NCBI RefSeq assembly: GCF_019059575.1
Contig: NW_024882189.1
Span: 212,001-276,000, forward strand
DNA: 64,000 nt
Source: Amphibalanus amphitrite
Lineage: Eukaryota > Arthropoda > Thecostraca > Balanomorpha > Balanidae
Direction: 5' to 3'
The position numbers and the translations under genes were made by a program. The notes under the pieces were generated by a model. The model made no database searches. It worked only from the letters and a program-made list of their open reading frames with translations, and had not been told where the DNA came from. This document shows, piece after piece, positions 10,821 through 22,405 of this stretch. How positions within the stretch are numbered: position 1 is the first letter of the stretch; each line of letters opens with the position of its first letter.

Positions 10821-13174
10821 GTAAACACCGCGACCCCCGCCGGATACCGGGCCGGCGCCGTGGGAATCGCACGGAGGTGTTTGTGTCGATGACCGATCAC
10901 CCCTAACTATACCCCTCCACCCCTTCCGTTCGTGTGCAGCCGGGGATGGTCTCCTCACTCCGGGGGCGGGACCACGCAGTCGCCGCCACAGCTCCGCATG
11001 GGGCTCGCCGCCGCCGCCCAAGGCCGTCATTGTCATATACGTTCATCCATGGGCCGGCGGCGCCAAGGCCGCCCGTTCAGGATGTTGTCGACGGCGGCGG
11101 CTGGGCGGCGGTCTACTGCGTGCTAACCTGGCTGGGAGCGGCCGCTGCCCGTCAGTGAGGTCCGACCGGACCCGCCGGCGGCACAACCACCCACCGACCG
11201 AACCCTGGTAGTTTTCCGCAGGTGTGTGCGTAAACACAAGGTTACGTAACAAATAACGTTCGGGGATAGACTACGCAGTATAGGCAGCTGACAGTGTATG
11301 TGTGAACCGTGCGGATGTGACGCGTAGAATCTCAGCCACAGCAGGTGTGAGGCAGGAAACGAGTCCCTCAGTTTTTGTTTGGGCAGTGCACGTTTCGCTC
11401 GGCGTCTAGTCTCCAGTGTGCGGCTGTATCCCTTACGAGGTAAGCTGGATCGTCCACTGCGCGCTCCCCGTGTCCGTTGTGATGCCGTTCGCTCCCTGTG
11501 TCCGTTAGGATGTTGTTCACTCCCTGTTTCCGTCGGGACGCTGTGCTCTCCTCTGTGTCTGCTGGGAGTTACGACGCTGTTAGGACGCCGTGCGCCTCCC
11601 GTGTCCTTACGAGCCGTGTGCCTCCCGTGCCCTCCGGCGGTGGCGCGCTGCGACGTGCTCGAAGCACGCTGGGACCGGACCTGTGTCGTGCTCGGCGGCG
11701 CTGGGACCGGACCTGCTGATAGACGCTCACACCGGGCGGCCGGCGCTCTTTGTTATTGTTCCCCATCCCCAGCTGAGTCACGATACCTTCCGACGGGCGG
11801 ACGGCCGGTGCGGTTCGCGCCGGTCTGTTTGGACAAAGCACCGGCTCCAAACACCAGCGGCAACGTACTGGGAAGGGCTATTTATTTACTGAATTACTCA
11901 GCTGCAAGACCGTAGCGTCAACGACTCAACATTCAACCCTCACTTTCGTTACCCCTTTATTTAACCATTAAACGTCGCGTTGCCTACCCAATCATGTTTT
12001 GCACCCTAACACGGTGTCAGTTTACCTGTGCAAACCGCCTATCCAATGTTGTGCAGGTTTTTGTCACTCGCATGCGGTTCTGTTTGTTATGCAGTGCCGT
12101 GCTGGCTGCACAGTCCCTCTACCCCGGCGCCGAGCCCGGCCGAGGAGCGACTGATTTCAGCGGCGCAGGAGGTCGCCGGACGCCGCCCCGGCACCGGTGT
12201 CGGTTCGAACCGCGGCTGCTGGCGTAACTGACTCTTTTTGTCGCATCCTGAGCTGACGGGCTCAGGGCAGCTCTGTTTTGCCGTGCTCGGAGCCGACGGA
12301 GTTCGACACGGCTGTCGGGGCCCCGACGCTTCTTTGATGTCGTTTGAGTGGCAGTGGCCGGGGTCGTGCGTCAGTCCTGTTCTAACCCAACAGCCAGTAA
12401 CTTTCCGTCTCGGAGCTTCAGCAGTTTCGTTTGTTACAATGAATTATTTCCAGACTTTGATATTGGTATAGCTATTTCTTACGCTTGACTTTGTATGCAC
12501 TATTCACGTCTATCGATCTCCCCGCGGCATTGACAGCCGGTTGCTCGGTACGCTATTCGTCTCCGATCTATGATCGATTGTTGCTAGTCCAGACAGGTGC
12601 ATCATAGGCGCGGCCGCCTGCAGTCGGCAGTCTCCGTGAAAAGCGAGAGTGGTTGGCTTCGCTCGGCGGCCGGGCGGTGCGCCGTCTCGGTCGGGAGCCG
12701 ACGCGGGGCAGTTCGGGGAACCGACCGGTGGCGGCGGCCGGCTGCGCAGTAACAGCGGGCGCCGGCCGACCGGGCGGCCCGGGCCAGCGCCGACCGCCCA
12801 CGGAACCATGGACCGCTCTGACGGTCAGTAACCACGGACTGCCCTGACGGTCGCCCACGGTAACCACGGACTGCCCTGACGGTCGCCCACGCTGTCACGG
12901 CTGGTCCTCTTGCCGTCGCGGCACGGCCTGTTCCCTGATCGTGAGACATCGCGGCCCTAATCGCTACCCTGCAGCCGGAGCCGCGGCGTGCCCTGGCTGT
13001 GGTGTATAGGAGGGCGTCACCCGAGCTCAGTCCGGTGATGGCGACTCCGGCCGCCGCGCCCGGCTGTCTGAGATGCCTCCGTCTGCCGCTGAAGGCCGCC
13101 TGCATTATGGCTGGTTACGGGACGCCACGGACCCACCGCACTGGCCGTGACCCCGCGGCGTCCGGGCGGCGGCG
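10821..13174. other. GC-rich stretch without a recognisable gene
   Basis: Scattered splice-like signals (for example GTAAGC near 11441 and a pyrimidine-rich CAG near 12096) are not linked to protein-like frames. Nothing is called. Confidence 0.5.
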
Positions 13175-13550
13175 GTCGGCGGACTGGAGAGGACTTCACA
13201 GCGCGGCGGGAGGGCGGTCGGCGGACTGGAGAGGACTTCACAGCGCGGCGGGAGGACGGCGGACTGGAGAGGACTTCACAGCGCGGCGGGAGGGTGGCGG
13301 ACTGGAGAGGACTTCACAGCGCGGCGGGAGGACGGCGGACTGGAGAGGACTTCACAGCGCGGCGGAAGGGCGGCGAACTGGAGAGGACTTCACAGCGCGG
13401 CGGGAGGGCGGCGGACTGGAGAGGACTTCACAGCGCGGCGGGAGGACGGCGGCGGGAGGACGGCGGACTGGAGAGGACTTCACAGCGCGGCGGGAGGGTG
13501 GCGGACTGGAGAGGACTTCACAGCGCGGCGGGATCGGAGGGCGGCGGACT
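13175..13550. repeat. ~37-bp minisatellite
   Basis: About ten copies of a unit containing GACTGGAGAGGACTTCACAG and GCGGCGGGAGG repeat at about 37-bp spacing with small length variants. The long frames on both strands across it are repeat artefacts. Confidence 0.92.
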
Positions 13551-16500
13551 GGTGGGGTCTGCCGACTGGAGGTTATATAACGCAGCGGCTGGACTGAGGG
13601 AAGCGCCGCGGCGGGACAGAGGACTGCACAGTGCACGGGTCACAGGTCACAGGTCGGTGGACTGGTCGGCACTCTCATACAGAGCCACCCGTCCGGGATG
13701 GCGCCGCGAGCTGCCGAACGGAGGGACGCCTCCACCGTGTGCGTCATACCATACAGCTGTGAGGAAAATGTACTGCGCAGAACGCGCCCGGCGTCTAAAA
13801 CTGGCCTCGAGGTCATGAGCGGCTCCTGACGGGGTGGGGGGGATGGGGACGGGGTGTTTCTGCGGAATGGGGTCAGCCGTCGTCTATACGGGCCTCCCGT
13901 CTGCTATTTGTGCTGCAGACACGGCGGAGGAGCCGTCTGATGGAGCCCTTCCCGGCGCACCGGCTGCCGTCCGGGCGCTGCTGATATCTCACAGGTGTGA
14001 CCAGACCCGATCCAGTGAAAATCACAGAAAATAAACACAGTCGGATTCACCATGGAAAACCTAGCGTCACGGTAGTCGGGACTTTTTGTGCCAACACGTG
14101 CCGCCCGACTTTGTTTGTGTTCTGTACAAGCTCACGGCAAGCGTGTCAGAACATAGAGATTAGTTCCTGCTGATCAGGCAAACATTTTTTACTCACTGCG
14201 TCAGCCATGAGTCAGCATTTTCTAAAACGGGTGATACCTTGGATGTAAAAAGTAGCCACTGTTCGAAAACCAACCCGGCTAGTTAAAGTCACCGATCTGC
14301 TGGCAGAGTCAACGTAGGCCAGTCTTCTGTTCAGCATGACCCGTGGAGTGAACTGCATCCAGTTCCAGTCAATTGAATTGCCAGTTCTGCTGCGGCAGCT
14401 GGCGACGATTTTTAAAAGTAAATCTCGACCAAAGCCCACTCAAACCGCCGTCTATTCGGCTCGGGTGAGCCACATTGAGACGCAGTGAGCCTCTGAGCCG
14501 CTCCGTGACGCAGTGAGCCTCTGAGCCGCTGAGCCCGGGGACGCAGTGAGCCGCTCTGGCCGCGGCCGTGAGCTCTGGAGAGATGGTCGAGCTCGGGGCC
14601 GGAGCCTCAGTGTCGCCGGGTCTGTCGAGTAGGAGCGCCAAGTTTGGGAGCGGTGGGCTGTCCACCTTCACCGCGCCGCGACTGCGCAACTCTCCGCCGG
14701 GGCCCCGACCACCGCACGACGCACCGCGAACCAGCCGGGTCGCCGCTCACCATAGCTCACCTGTCCCTGTTTATTACGCCGCAGGCTCAGTGTAGCCAGC
14801 CGTGACTGCGGTGTTGGTGGGGTGCGGTGTTTGTGGCTGAGGACGGGTCACGGCTCGCGGCGCGCGCGGCTCGGGCGCTCAGCTGGCGTCGCGTCGCGTG
14901 CCGCGCTCGACGGAGGACGCGCCGCTCTCCGCGCCACAACAGAACGCTCGGCGGGCTCCCTGGCCCACTTCCGCGCAGCCGGCGGTACACGTGACCGGGG
15001 CGTGCTACGCAGCGTGGCCCGGCCGGCCTGTCACAGTGTCACGTGCCCATGACGTGGTGCGCCGACCGGCTCGACCCGGCGCGGCGGGTCGCCGCCTGGG
15101 GCGGCCGGCGCTGCCGTCGGCCGCGTTTGTTGTTGTTGCAGACTCACGCGCTGCAGCGAGGTCACTGGCCGCACCCGGTGAACCTCAGCGGGCCGTCAGC
15201 GCGCGCCGGGGAGGAGCAGAGAGCCAGGTGTTGGCAGCCGCCGACGGGGCGGGATGTCGGCCCTTACATAACGAGCCGAGAGCGCCAGAAATGTGGCGCG
15301 CACCATAACACAGAGGCCGCTGAATTTAGGAAACGGGCCAACGGTGGGCTGTGTGGTGGGCTGCGCACTGCGCAGGGACGGGACGGGACGGGAAGGGCTG
15401 GTGTGTAACGTTACGCGGGGATAGTGAGGCGATGTGCTTCGCAGCTCCCACAGGTGGTTGGTGCATTGGTGTGTTATTTGCTATAACAGCTGCCGTACAA
15501 CTACAGACAGACCCCTCCCCTGCCACACAGGGTCACCTCAGGCGCCCTCCTCCCGCCCAGTTCAATGATCGGGCCGGTCGGACTGTGCCGTTTTTGCCGG
15601 CGCAGCTCAGCTGATCGGGACGGGGTCGGCCGGTCGGGACTCGCTCGCAGCACGGCGTGGTCGGCCGGCCGCTAACAGGGGCAGGTTTGTCGGTCAGACA
15701 CCGGTCGGCGCTGCCGGCTGTTTTTGTCAGCGGCCAGTCACGTGTGAGAGGCGTCACGGACAAACTGGACGCGGGCATCACGGACTGGAAAGGGATACAG
15801 GTCTCTTATAGTCTCCACTGCCTAACGTGTCGTGAACAGACGTATTTTACCGTGGCCCGTTCAGCCGCCTCTCAGCTCCAGTTCCGTGCCCTAACTCGGC
15901 CACGGGCGGTGATTATGAAGGTACTCTCTCGATGTTTATTGTTTAGCACTACAAAGTGGTGGGCCACATCGCCTTTCGGTCTCCTTCCAGCACGTTTCTG
16001 GGTCAGAACTCAGAGACAGAGTTACGGAGTTGCTGAGTTTGTGATACAGCCGGTGACACACGCTGGGTACGAACTGCGAAGGCCATGAACACAGGATCAA
16101 GGCGATTTGGCAATTCGATTTAACTTGCAAATCGTGCGGCAACTGTGCCGACAGGCATAATGACGCAAGGGATTTGCAAGGCTGAGCGCACGGACGCTTT
16201 CAGGATCTGCATTTATATGTGGGAGCGAGTCAGCGATTGATTGATAATAACAGCGTGCTGCATTGCGCCGCTACGTACCTCCGCTACCGGTGTAACGACG
16301 TGTTAAATTGGCAGTCTGCAATCTGCCTGTATTACCGGCTCTGAGAACTGCGATTCCACCCAATGATCTTCAGCAGATGCTATTTATAAACACCAAGGAA
16401 ATCATCGATTTTGAAATAACCTCTAACGTGGCTGGGAGCTTCTCACCTTTAAATCATATAAGGTAAAACTGCATCGATGTTGATTCGTCTCACAGCGTCG

Positions 16501-17159
16501 TATTTAGAAAACTGCTGTCAATTTAGAATATTCCAGAAACAAACACGCCCCTGTTCACGCAAAACGCACTCGCAGGACTGAGATTCTTTACCATTTCTGC
16601 CCATAGATGGCACTAGTGGCTAGCGCCTGAAGTGATGCTGTGCCGCACTGCGCGCGCCTGGAGTGATGCTGTACCGCATTGCGTTTGAGGCACGCACGAC
16701 CACGCGGAAACAAGTCGACGTAACAACCGTTTCGCCGGATTAGGTAGGCTGGGATAATTGACCATAAATTCGAGTCTCAAAGCTCTGATGGTGCCCATTG
16801 CTAAATGTGTCTTACCTTGCTTTACGTACAAACTATCTGTAAGAATCTCTGTACAAACATGCCCATTGCCCAACAAAAGGCAGCGGCAACCACCTATGCA
16901 TCTAAGCGCGTTGGGGCTCTTGCCGGACCAGCAGTTCCTCCAGAGTCGGTCGGGCCACTAGCCGGTGGTGCACCCTGGGGGACAGGGGAGGGGAGTGTCA
17001 GTAACCCCCCCCCCCCCCTCCCTCCCGGTGGCGCGCTCTGGGGAAGGCCGACCGGCTCCGATCGATGGCGGGACGGACATCTGGGCGCCGCGCCGTCGGC
17101 CCGACTCTGGCTCCGACTCCGGCCACGGCGGTCGGCGCGCCATGCGGGCAGTCCCACAT
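13551..17159. other. no recognisable gene
   Basis: GC-rich to 15.7 kb, more balanced to 16.9 kb. A short CTCTGAGCCGCT repeat lies near 14470-14560. The poly-C tract at 17007-17018 is simple sequence. No exon can be supported. Confidence 0.5.
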
Positions 17160-17330
17160 CGGGCACTGTCGCAGCTGCCTACAGCAGGTGCCGTGGGGAA
17201 CTGTCCCAGCTACCTATACAGTAGCAGCCGTCGGGCTCTGTCCCAGCTACCTAAGTAGCAGCCGTCGGGCATTGTCCCAGCTACCTACAGTAGCGGCCAC
17301 CCAGTACTGTCCCACCTACATCCAGTTACA
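17160..17330. repeat. ~35-bp minisatellite
   Basis: Four to five diverged copies of a unit containing CTGTCCCAGCTACCTA and AGTAGCAGCCGTCGGGC. Confidence 0.8.
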
Positions 17331-19324
17331 GCTATTGGCCACCGTCATCCCATCCCACCTAACCCCCCTAGCTTCGTACAGTACCTATGTCCGCAGCGGC
17401 GATTCAGAGGACTGGCCGGCCTGCAGGGACGGCGGCAGTAAAGGTAGGCGCACGCTGGGCCACAGCACGTTCGATCCATGTGTGATGACTATGGTGCGGC
17501 TCCCAGACGCAGGCTAATGTGTGTGTCGAGGATTTGCCGTGGGTGTGCTGTGACGCCCATCATCAGCGTCGTAGGGGGTGCTGACGTCACAGTCCGATGA
17601 CGTCGCCACCGGGAGCCGGAGACTCCGGGGGCGGCGCCCGGCGGTCGAACTGTGGGGGTAGAGGGGGTACTGCGCACAGCACGGTCTGATGTCACCGCTC
17701 AGACGGCCGGCGGTCACAGACAGCTGAGTGGCGAGGGCTGCTGCCGGCGCCCACGCAGTCTCTGGGTTTGTGCTGTGCGGGTGCCGCCGCTGCAAGATGA
17801 CCGGCAGGTGGAGTCCGGGACTGTGGGATGTGTCACCGGTGCATGGTCTGCCTCCATGGTCTGGTTCGTATCTGCGGTCTGTGAGGGAGAATTCTGGTGT
17901 GTCCGTGTGCTGTGGCCTGTGTGTCACGCCCTGTGCGTGCGGCCTGTACCACCGACGTCGATAAGGCCCGGCCTGTAATTGCATGTGTGTGCGTGTGTGC
18001 CGTGGCGGCTACCGGCGCGGTTTCCGTCGCTGGCTATGTCGGTGAGCTGTACATATGTGGGCCGTGCTGCCGCGCCTCAGCCTATAGCGGTGCCGCCGCG
18101 GTTTACGTTCTGCCGCGTACCGCCGTCACCGGTAATGTGTCGCCCGTTAGCCGCCGGGTCCGCGCAGACCGTGCTCCTTCCGGGTGTATTCGGGTGCCGT
18201 GTCGTGCAGCTGACCTGCGCCCAGGGGGTCGTTCACCTCTGACCGGACCGGGCCCTTCGGAAAGGAAATAGGCTGCTCAACATATGAGCCCGGTCCCGGC
18301 TGCTCCTTTGCGAAATATGGTGTTTCGCGTCGTCGTCTTCCCTCGAAATTTTTCGGCTAAAATGGTTCTTTTCTTTCTTGAGTTTCTAATATGGGGAGTT
18401 CCGGTGATCATCAACCAGGTATGATTTTCCGATGCCTTTTTTCAAGTGTTGCTCCCGACGGGCGATTAGCCTCATTCCACTGGCTCGGGCCGTTTCTCGC
18501 TAGGGGTCAAAGCAGGTGATTGTTGAACTGCCAGCTGGCCAAGGTGGAGGGACTACCCCAAGGTCTATACTGTACCGAGCATGGCTGACCTGTCACTGAT
18601 CGGTTTTAACTCCGGTCTTCCAGCTGCTGCATTCGTCTGCCCATGGCTTCTCATTCCATTAGCTCGCGGATGTAATTACCGACTTTCCGACCGTACATAC
18701 ACCGGGAGAAGGGTATCGGTCGGCCGACTGACTGGAACGGGGTCTCCCGGGCAGACCAGTGGTGCAGCCGGCCGCTCCATATGGAGCCGCGGCCCGAGCA
18801 GTTTCGATTGGGCCCGATCGGTGCCGCCGGATTACATCAGAACGTCCCCACCGGCGCAGCACCGCGTCTGGTCCAACTGCGGTACAGGGAGCCGTCTGCG
18901 GTACAGGAGCCGTCCGCGGTGCGGGAGCCGTCTGCGGTACGGGAGCCGTCTGTGCTGTCCTGCAGTGCCGCGTGTCCGTCTGAGTCTGACTGCCAGTCCG
19001 TCTGAGTCTGACTGCCGGCCGTCAGCCGGGCCGGAGGCTCTCAGCCGGACCGCGCCCTCCTGTGACTCCGGTGTGCTCTGCTGCCTCAGCCGACCGGGCC
19101 GCGCCCTCTGGGCCTGTGCCTCAGCCGGCCGGGCCGCGCCCTCCTCTGGGCCTGTGACTGGCGGGCTCTGCTGCCTCGCGGAGCGACCGGGCCGCGGCGC
19201 CCTCTGGGCCTGTGACTGGCGTGCTCTGCTGCCTCGCGGAGTGGCCGTGCACAGACCGTACCCAGTTTATGACGCCGGCTCTGGGTGGCGTCTGTGACTG
19301 CACCCGGCCGTCACGCCGCGCCGA
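17331..19324. other. no recognisable gene
   Basis: GC-rich sequence with short repeats of CGGTACGGGAGCCGTCTG near 18890-18950 and of a GCCGGGCCGCGCCCTCTGGGC-like unit near 19090-19210. No protein-like frame. Confidence 0.5.
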
Positions 19325-19690
19325 GCGGGACGCCCTGCTGCCGGCAGGTCGGGGAGGGACGCCGTGCTGGTCCGAGAGGGACGGCCTGCTGCCCGCAGGT
19401 CGGGAGGGACGCCGTGCTGCCGGCAGGTCGGGGAGGGACGCCCTACTGCCCGCAGGTCGGGGAGGGACGCCCTGCTGGTCCGAGCGGGACGGCCTGCTGC
19501 CCGCAGGTCGGGAGGGACGCCGTGCTGCCGGCAGGTCGGGGAGGGACGCACTGCTGCCCGCAGGTCGGGAGGGACGCCGTGCTGCCGGCAGGTCGGGGAG
19601 GGACGCCGTGTTGGTCCGAGCGGGACGGCCTGCTGCCCGCAGGTCGGGGAGGGACGCCGTGCAGGTCTCCCCGGGACGCCTTGCTGGTCC
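19325..19690. repeat. GC-rich minisatellite (GGGACGCC / CTGCCGGCAGGTCGG units)
   Basis: Around a dozen interspersed units of about 28-30 bp made of GGGACGCCGTGCTG, CCGGCAGGTCGGGGAG or TCCGAGCGGGACGGC. All overlapping frames on both strands are repeat translations. Confidence 0.9.
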
Positions 19691-20839
19691 GTCCGCCCGG
19701 CCTGTTCGAGCCACGTTGCAGGTCTGCCCGGGCTGTCTGACGGGACGTAGGGCCGATATCGTCAACTCTGTTGCGACCGCTGCCCGCCCCTTACCCAGGT
19801 GACCTGCATCCTCGGACAGCGTCCGGTCTGCTGACCCGCCGAGGGTCGGCGAGAATCGGGTCAGCCAGCCCGGACCGGAGAGGGTCTGGCCTGCGACAGA
19901 CGCTCCAGCTTCGATCGGCCTCCGTCCCTCGTTTCCCGTCTCCCCTACCAACATACGCAGAGGCAGAAGGGGCGCTGCGTGGGACGCCCGGTCGCTGTGC
20001 GTGGGACGCCCGGTCGCGTGCCGTGCGGCGTGCCGGGCCGTCGCCCGCGGGGTTCACTGCCCGATTGGGGATGAGGAGGAGGCGGCGCGGCGCAGGCGGC
20101 GGCCGGCTGTGCCGCAGTGCCCTGTCGCCAGGCGGCCGGCGGCTTCAGGCCGTCAGCCGATACGGGCGGCGGCGGCGGCGGCGGCGGCATGGCTCGCGCA
20201 GCGGTACAGTGACGCCGGTAGTTCGCTCAACTTGGCAATGTGTGTTCAAGGCAAGGTGTGTTGCTTGACAGTTTGCCTCGCGATTCTGCACTCTCAAATC
20301 TCAATGCTCACGGATACCTTCCTACCTCTGATTTGTTTTGTGCCCCAGCTTCGAATTACGTGCTTTCTCGGCTGAGCGTTTCGGTATGAGTCAGCGCAGC
20401 ATGGCTTCCCTGGCTTATGTGAATCATTCGTTTGCTAAAGCCGCGGGGCGCTCACGTGGATCCGGATCCCTTAGGCCGGCCACCTGGCCTAGCCGAGGGG
20501 ATATGGTCCGTTCACTGGTTACATGCGGACCTCCCGTCACTCTGGGCAAAAATAACTCATGCGGATTCCTTTTGCTTCACGTTGTGAAACACCGAGCCAC
20601 GGTGTCGACCGGTGATTCGGCCGAAAAGGCTGACGACTTTACGTCACCACCGGCGTAATATGTGGACGGCCGACTGGACGGTGTCGAGAAATCGAGGCCG
20701 ACCGGTGCATTGGAAACTAGCCATGTAGGCTCGGTGCTGATCGTTACAGACCACAAGCTACTCATATTCTGGTGTCTTTGTTTTGGTGCCATTTAGCATA
20801 AGTCTAACGGGGAAAATCGACCCCATTCACCGGCCACGG
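19691..20839. other. no recognisable gene
   Basis: GC-rich with a short (GGC)n run near 20167-20190. A 106-codon plus-strand frame at 20338-20658 has no recognisable features and is not called. Confidence 0.5.
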
Positions 20840-21036
20840 CACAGCTGAACGGACGGCGCACGCCGCGTTACGTTATTGGCGGACGCGCGGCTTTCCCGTT
20901 CCGTTGTTGGACAGCGCCACCTACATCAGCTGTTTAGTGCGCCGACTGGTCGCTGTGGCTGGAAGCGGCGCAGCAAAACAAAGGAAATCGGACGGTGGTG
21001 GCGTGATGTTGTGTCGGCGGTGGCTGTGATGTTTAG
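20840..21036 (+). other. candidate 5' UTR first exon of Atg1/ULK
   Basis: A GC-rich block ends in a good 5' splice site (ATGTTTAG|GTAAGC, last exon base 21036) about 1.24 kb before the acceptor of the ATG-bearing exon (CAG at 22273-22275). It is placed as expected for a non-coding first exon of the kinase gene. The start of the block is arbitrary because no TATA box or clear initiator is visible. Transcript data would be needed to confirm it. Confidence 0.35.
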
Positions 21037-21984
21037 GTAAGCGGGAAGTAAAGCGTGTGTTTATCAGTACAGTCTGCCATAGTGTCAGGTATGGTCGCGA
21101 TATCCCACTATCGTGAACCTTGGACCTTTGAGTGTGTTCCGGGCGTTGTCAGGGAAGGTGCGCTGGCGTGGACGGATCGATCGATTGTGGGTGTTCCGCG
21201 CAGCACTTCCCTGGGCCATAGCCCACGACTGCAAAGCTGCATCATTTTTTATATCGTGAAATCGCTATATTTTTGCACTTTGTTTTGGTCCGTTATGCGC
21301 ATGTTGTGTTCTCCCTCAGCCCTCTTATCTTCTCACTAGTCCAAGTCATGATTCTGATTCATTGATAATTTGAACTGGGTTAGGTAGGTACCTAACTTTT
21401 TAGGTAGGTACTTTACTTTTTCTTAATAAAAAGTTTACCTAACTTTTTATTTAATTTCACCTTAAACACTTGAGCCTACATGATTGATGGTCTCATCAAA
21501 CAATTTTTTTTTGTCTATGTTGTGAGTTCTGTGCAGTAATTTGCAAGTCAGAATGGAAGCACCCTTGAGGTTTAAATGTGAGTTATTGGAATTTCCTCCT
21601 CATACCTATAATTATGGGTACCTAGTGCGTGCCTGAGTGAAAACATCTTTATTTGAACATGTTCTTTGTTATTTTAAGTTGCTTTTAATATATTTGTGCC
21701 TTGTGGTCTTTTTTGCCTTCCAAATCTACAAATTTGTCACCAAATATACAGAACATTAGGAAAAATCAATCTCCTTGATACCCATGTGAATTCTCATGTT
21801 TCTTCAGCAATGAAAATGGCTCAAGTTCATTGAGCCAGAGCAGAATATTTCTTTAGTGCACAAAGAGCAATTGTCTTTTACCCAGCTCCTTGGCTCCCGA
21901 GTCCTGGACATAACCAGCCCAGATCACCCCTATTCGTTCACCCAGGTGTGGATGCTCAGTCTGATCTGCTCTCACCCCTGCCCG
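21037..21984 (+). other. AT-rich presumed first intron of Atg1/ULK
   Basis: Base composition drops sharply to AT-rich, with several TAGGTAGGTAC motifs near 21380-21410. No gene, RNA or mobile-element signal. Confidence 0.4.
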
Positions 21985-22262
21985 CTCCGACAGCTCCCGG
22001 CTGACCCGGCCGACCCGGCCGCCCTGTATCAGCGGGCTGAGTCCGCTCCGAACATCTCCTCCCGGCTGACCCGGCCCGGGCCGCCCTGTATCAGCGGGCT
22101 GAGTCCGCTCGGAACACCTCCTCCCCGGCTGACCCGGCCGCCCTGCCGCCCCACTGTAACACCTCCCGGCTGACCCGGCCGCCCTGCCGCCGCAGTGCCG
22201 CACTATATCAGCGGGCTGAGTCCGCTCAGAACACCTCCTCCCGGCTGACCCGGCCGCCCTGC
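21985..22262. repeat. ~60-bp GC-rich minisatellite before the ULK coding exon
   Basis: Units containing CCCGGCTGACCCGGCC, GCCCTGTATCAGCGGGCTGA and GTCCGCTC(A/G)GAACA recur about five times. The array ends about a dozen bases before the splice acceptor at 22275, so its length could influence the branch-point region. Confidence 0.85.
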
Positions 22263-22275
22263 CGCTGTGTTTCAG

Positions 22276-22405
22276 AGCTGGGTGATCAGATGGGGCGCCA
22301 GTGAGAGGCCACACCAGCCACCAGCGCGCGCCAGTGACGGGACATGAAGCCCCGGTCCTAGCAGTGAACTACTACCGGCCACACCAGCGCACATATACAC
22401 ACACA
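22276..22405 (+). promoter_or_regulatory. 5' UTR part of the ATG exon with two short uORFs
   Basis: The acceptor TGTGTTTCAG ends at 22275. Between it and the ATG at 22406 lie two complete upstream frames: 22290-22304 (4 codons plus stop) and 22344-22361 (5 codons plus stop). Short uORFs commonly lower main-frame initiation. Whether they act here depends on the transcript start. Confidence 0.5.

Noticed and set aside
12130..12230. tRNA-like GGTTCGAACC T-loop
   Set aside because: No matching A box, anticodon stem or acceptor stem upstream.
13147..13818. Arg/Gly-rich frame of 223 codons
   Set aside because: Translation of the 37-bp minisatellite.
19121..19954. Frames of 128-277 codons on both strands
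   Set aside because: Translations of the GC-rich minisatellite at 19.3-19.7 kb.
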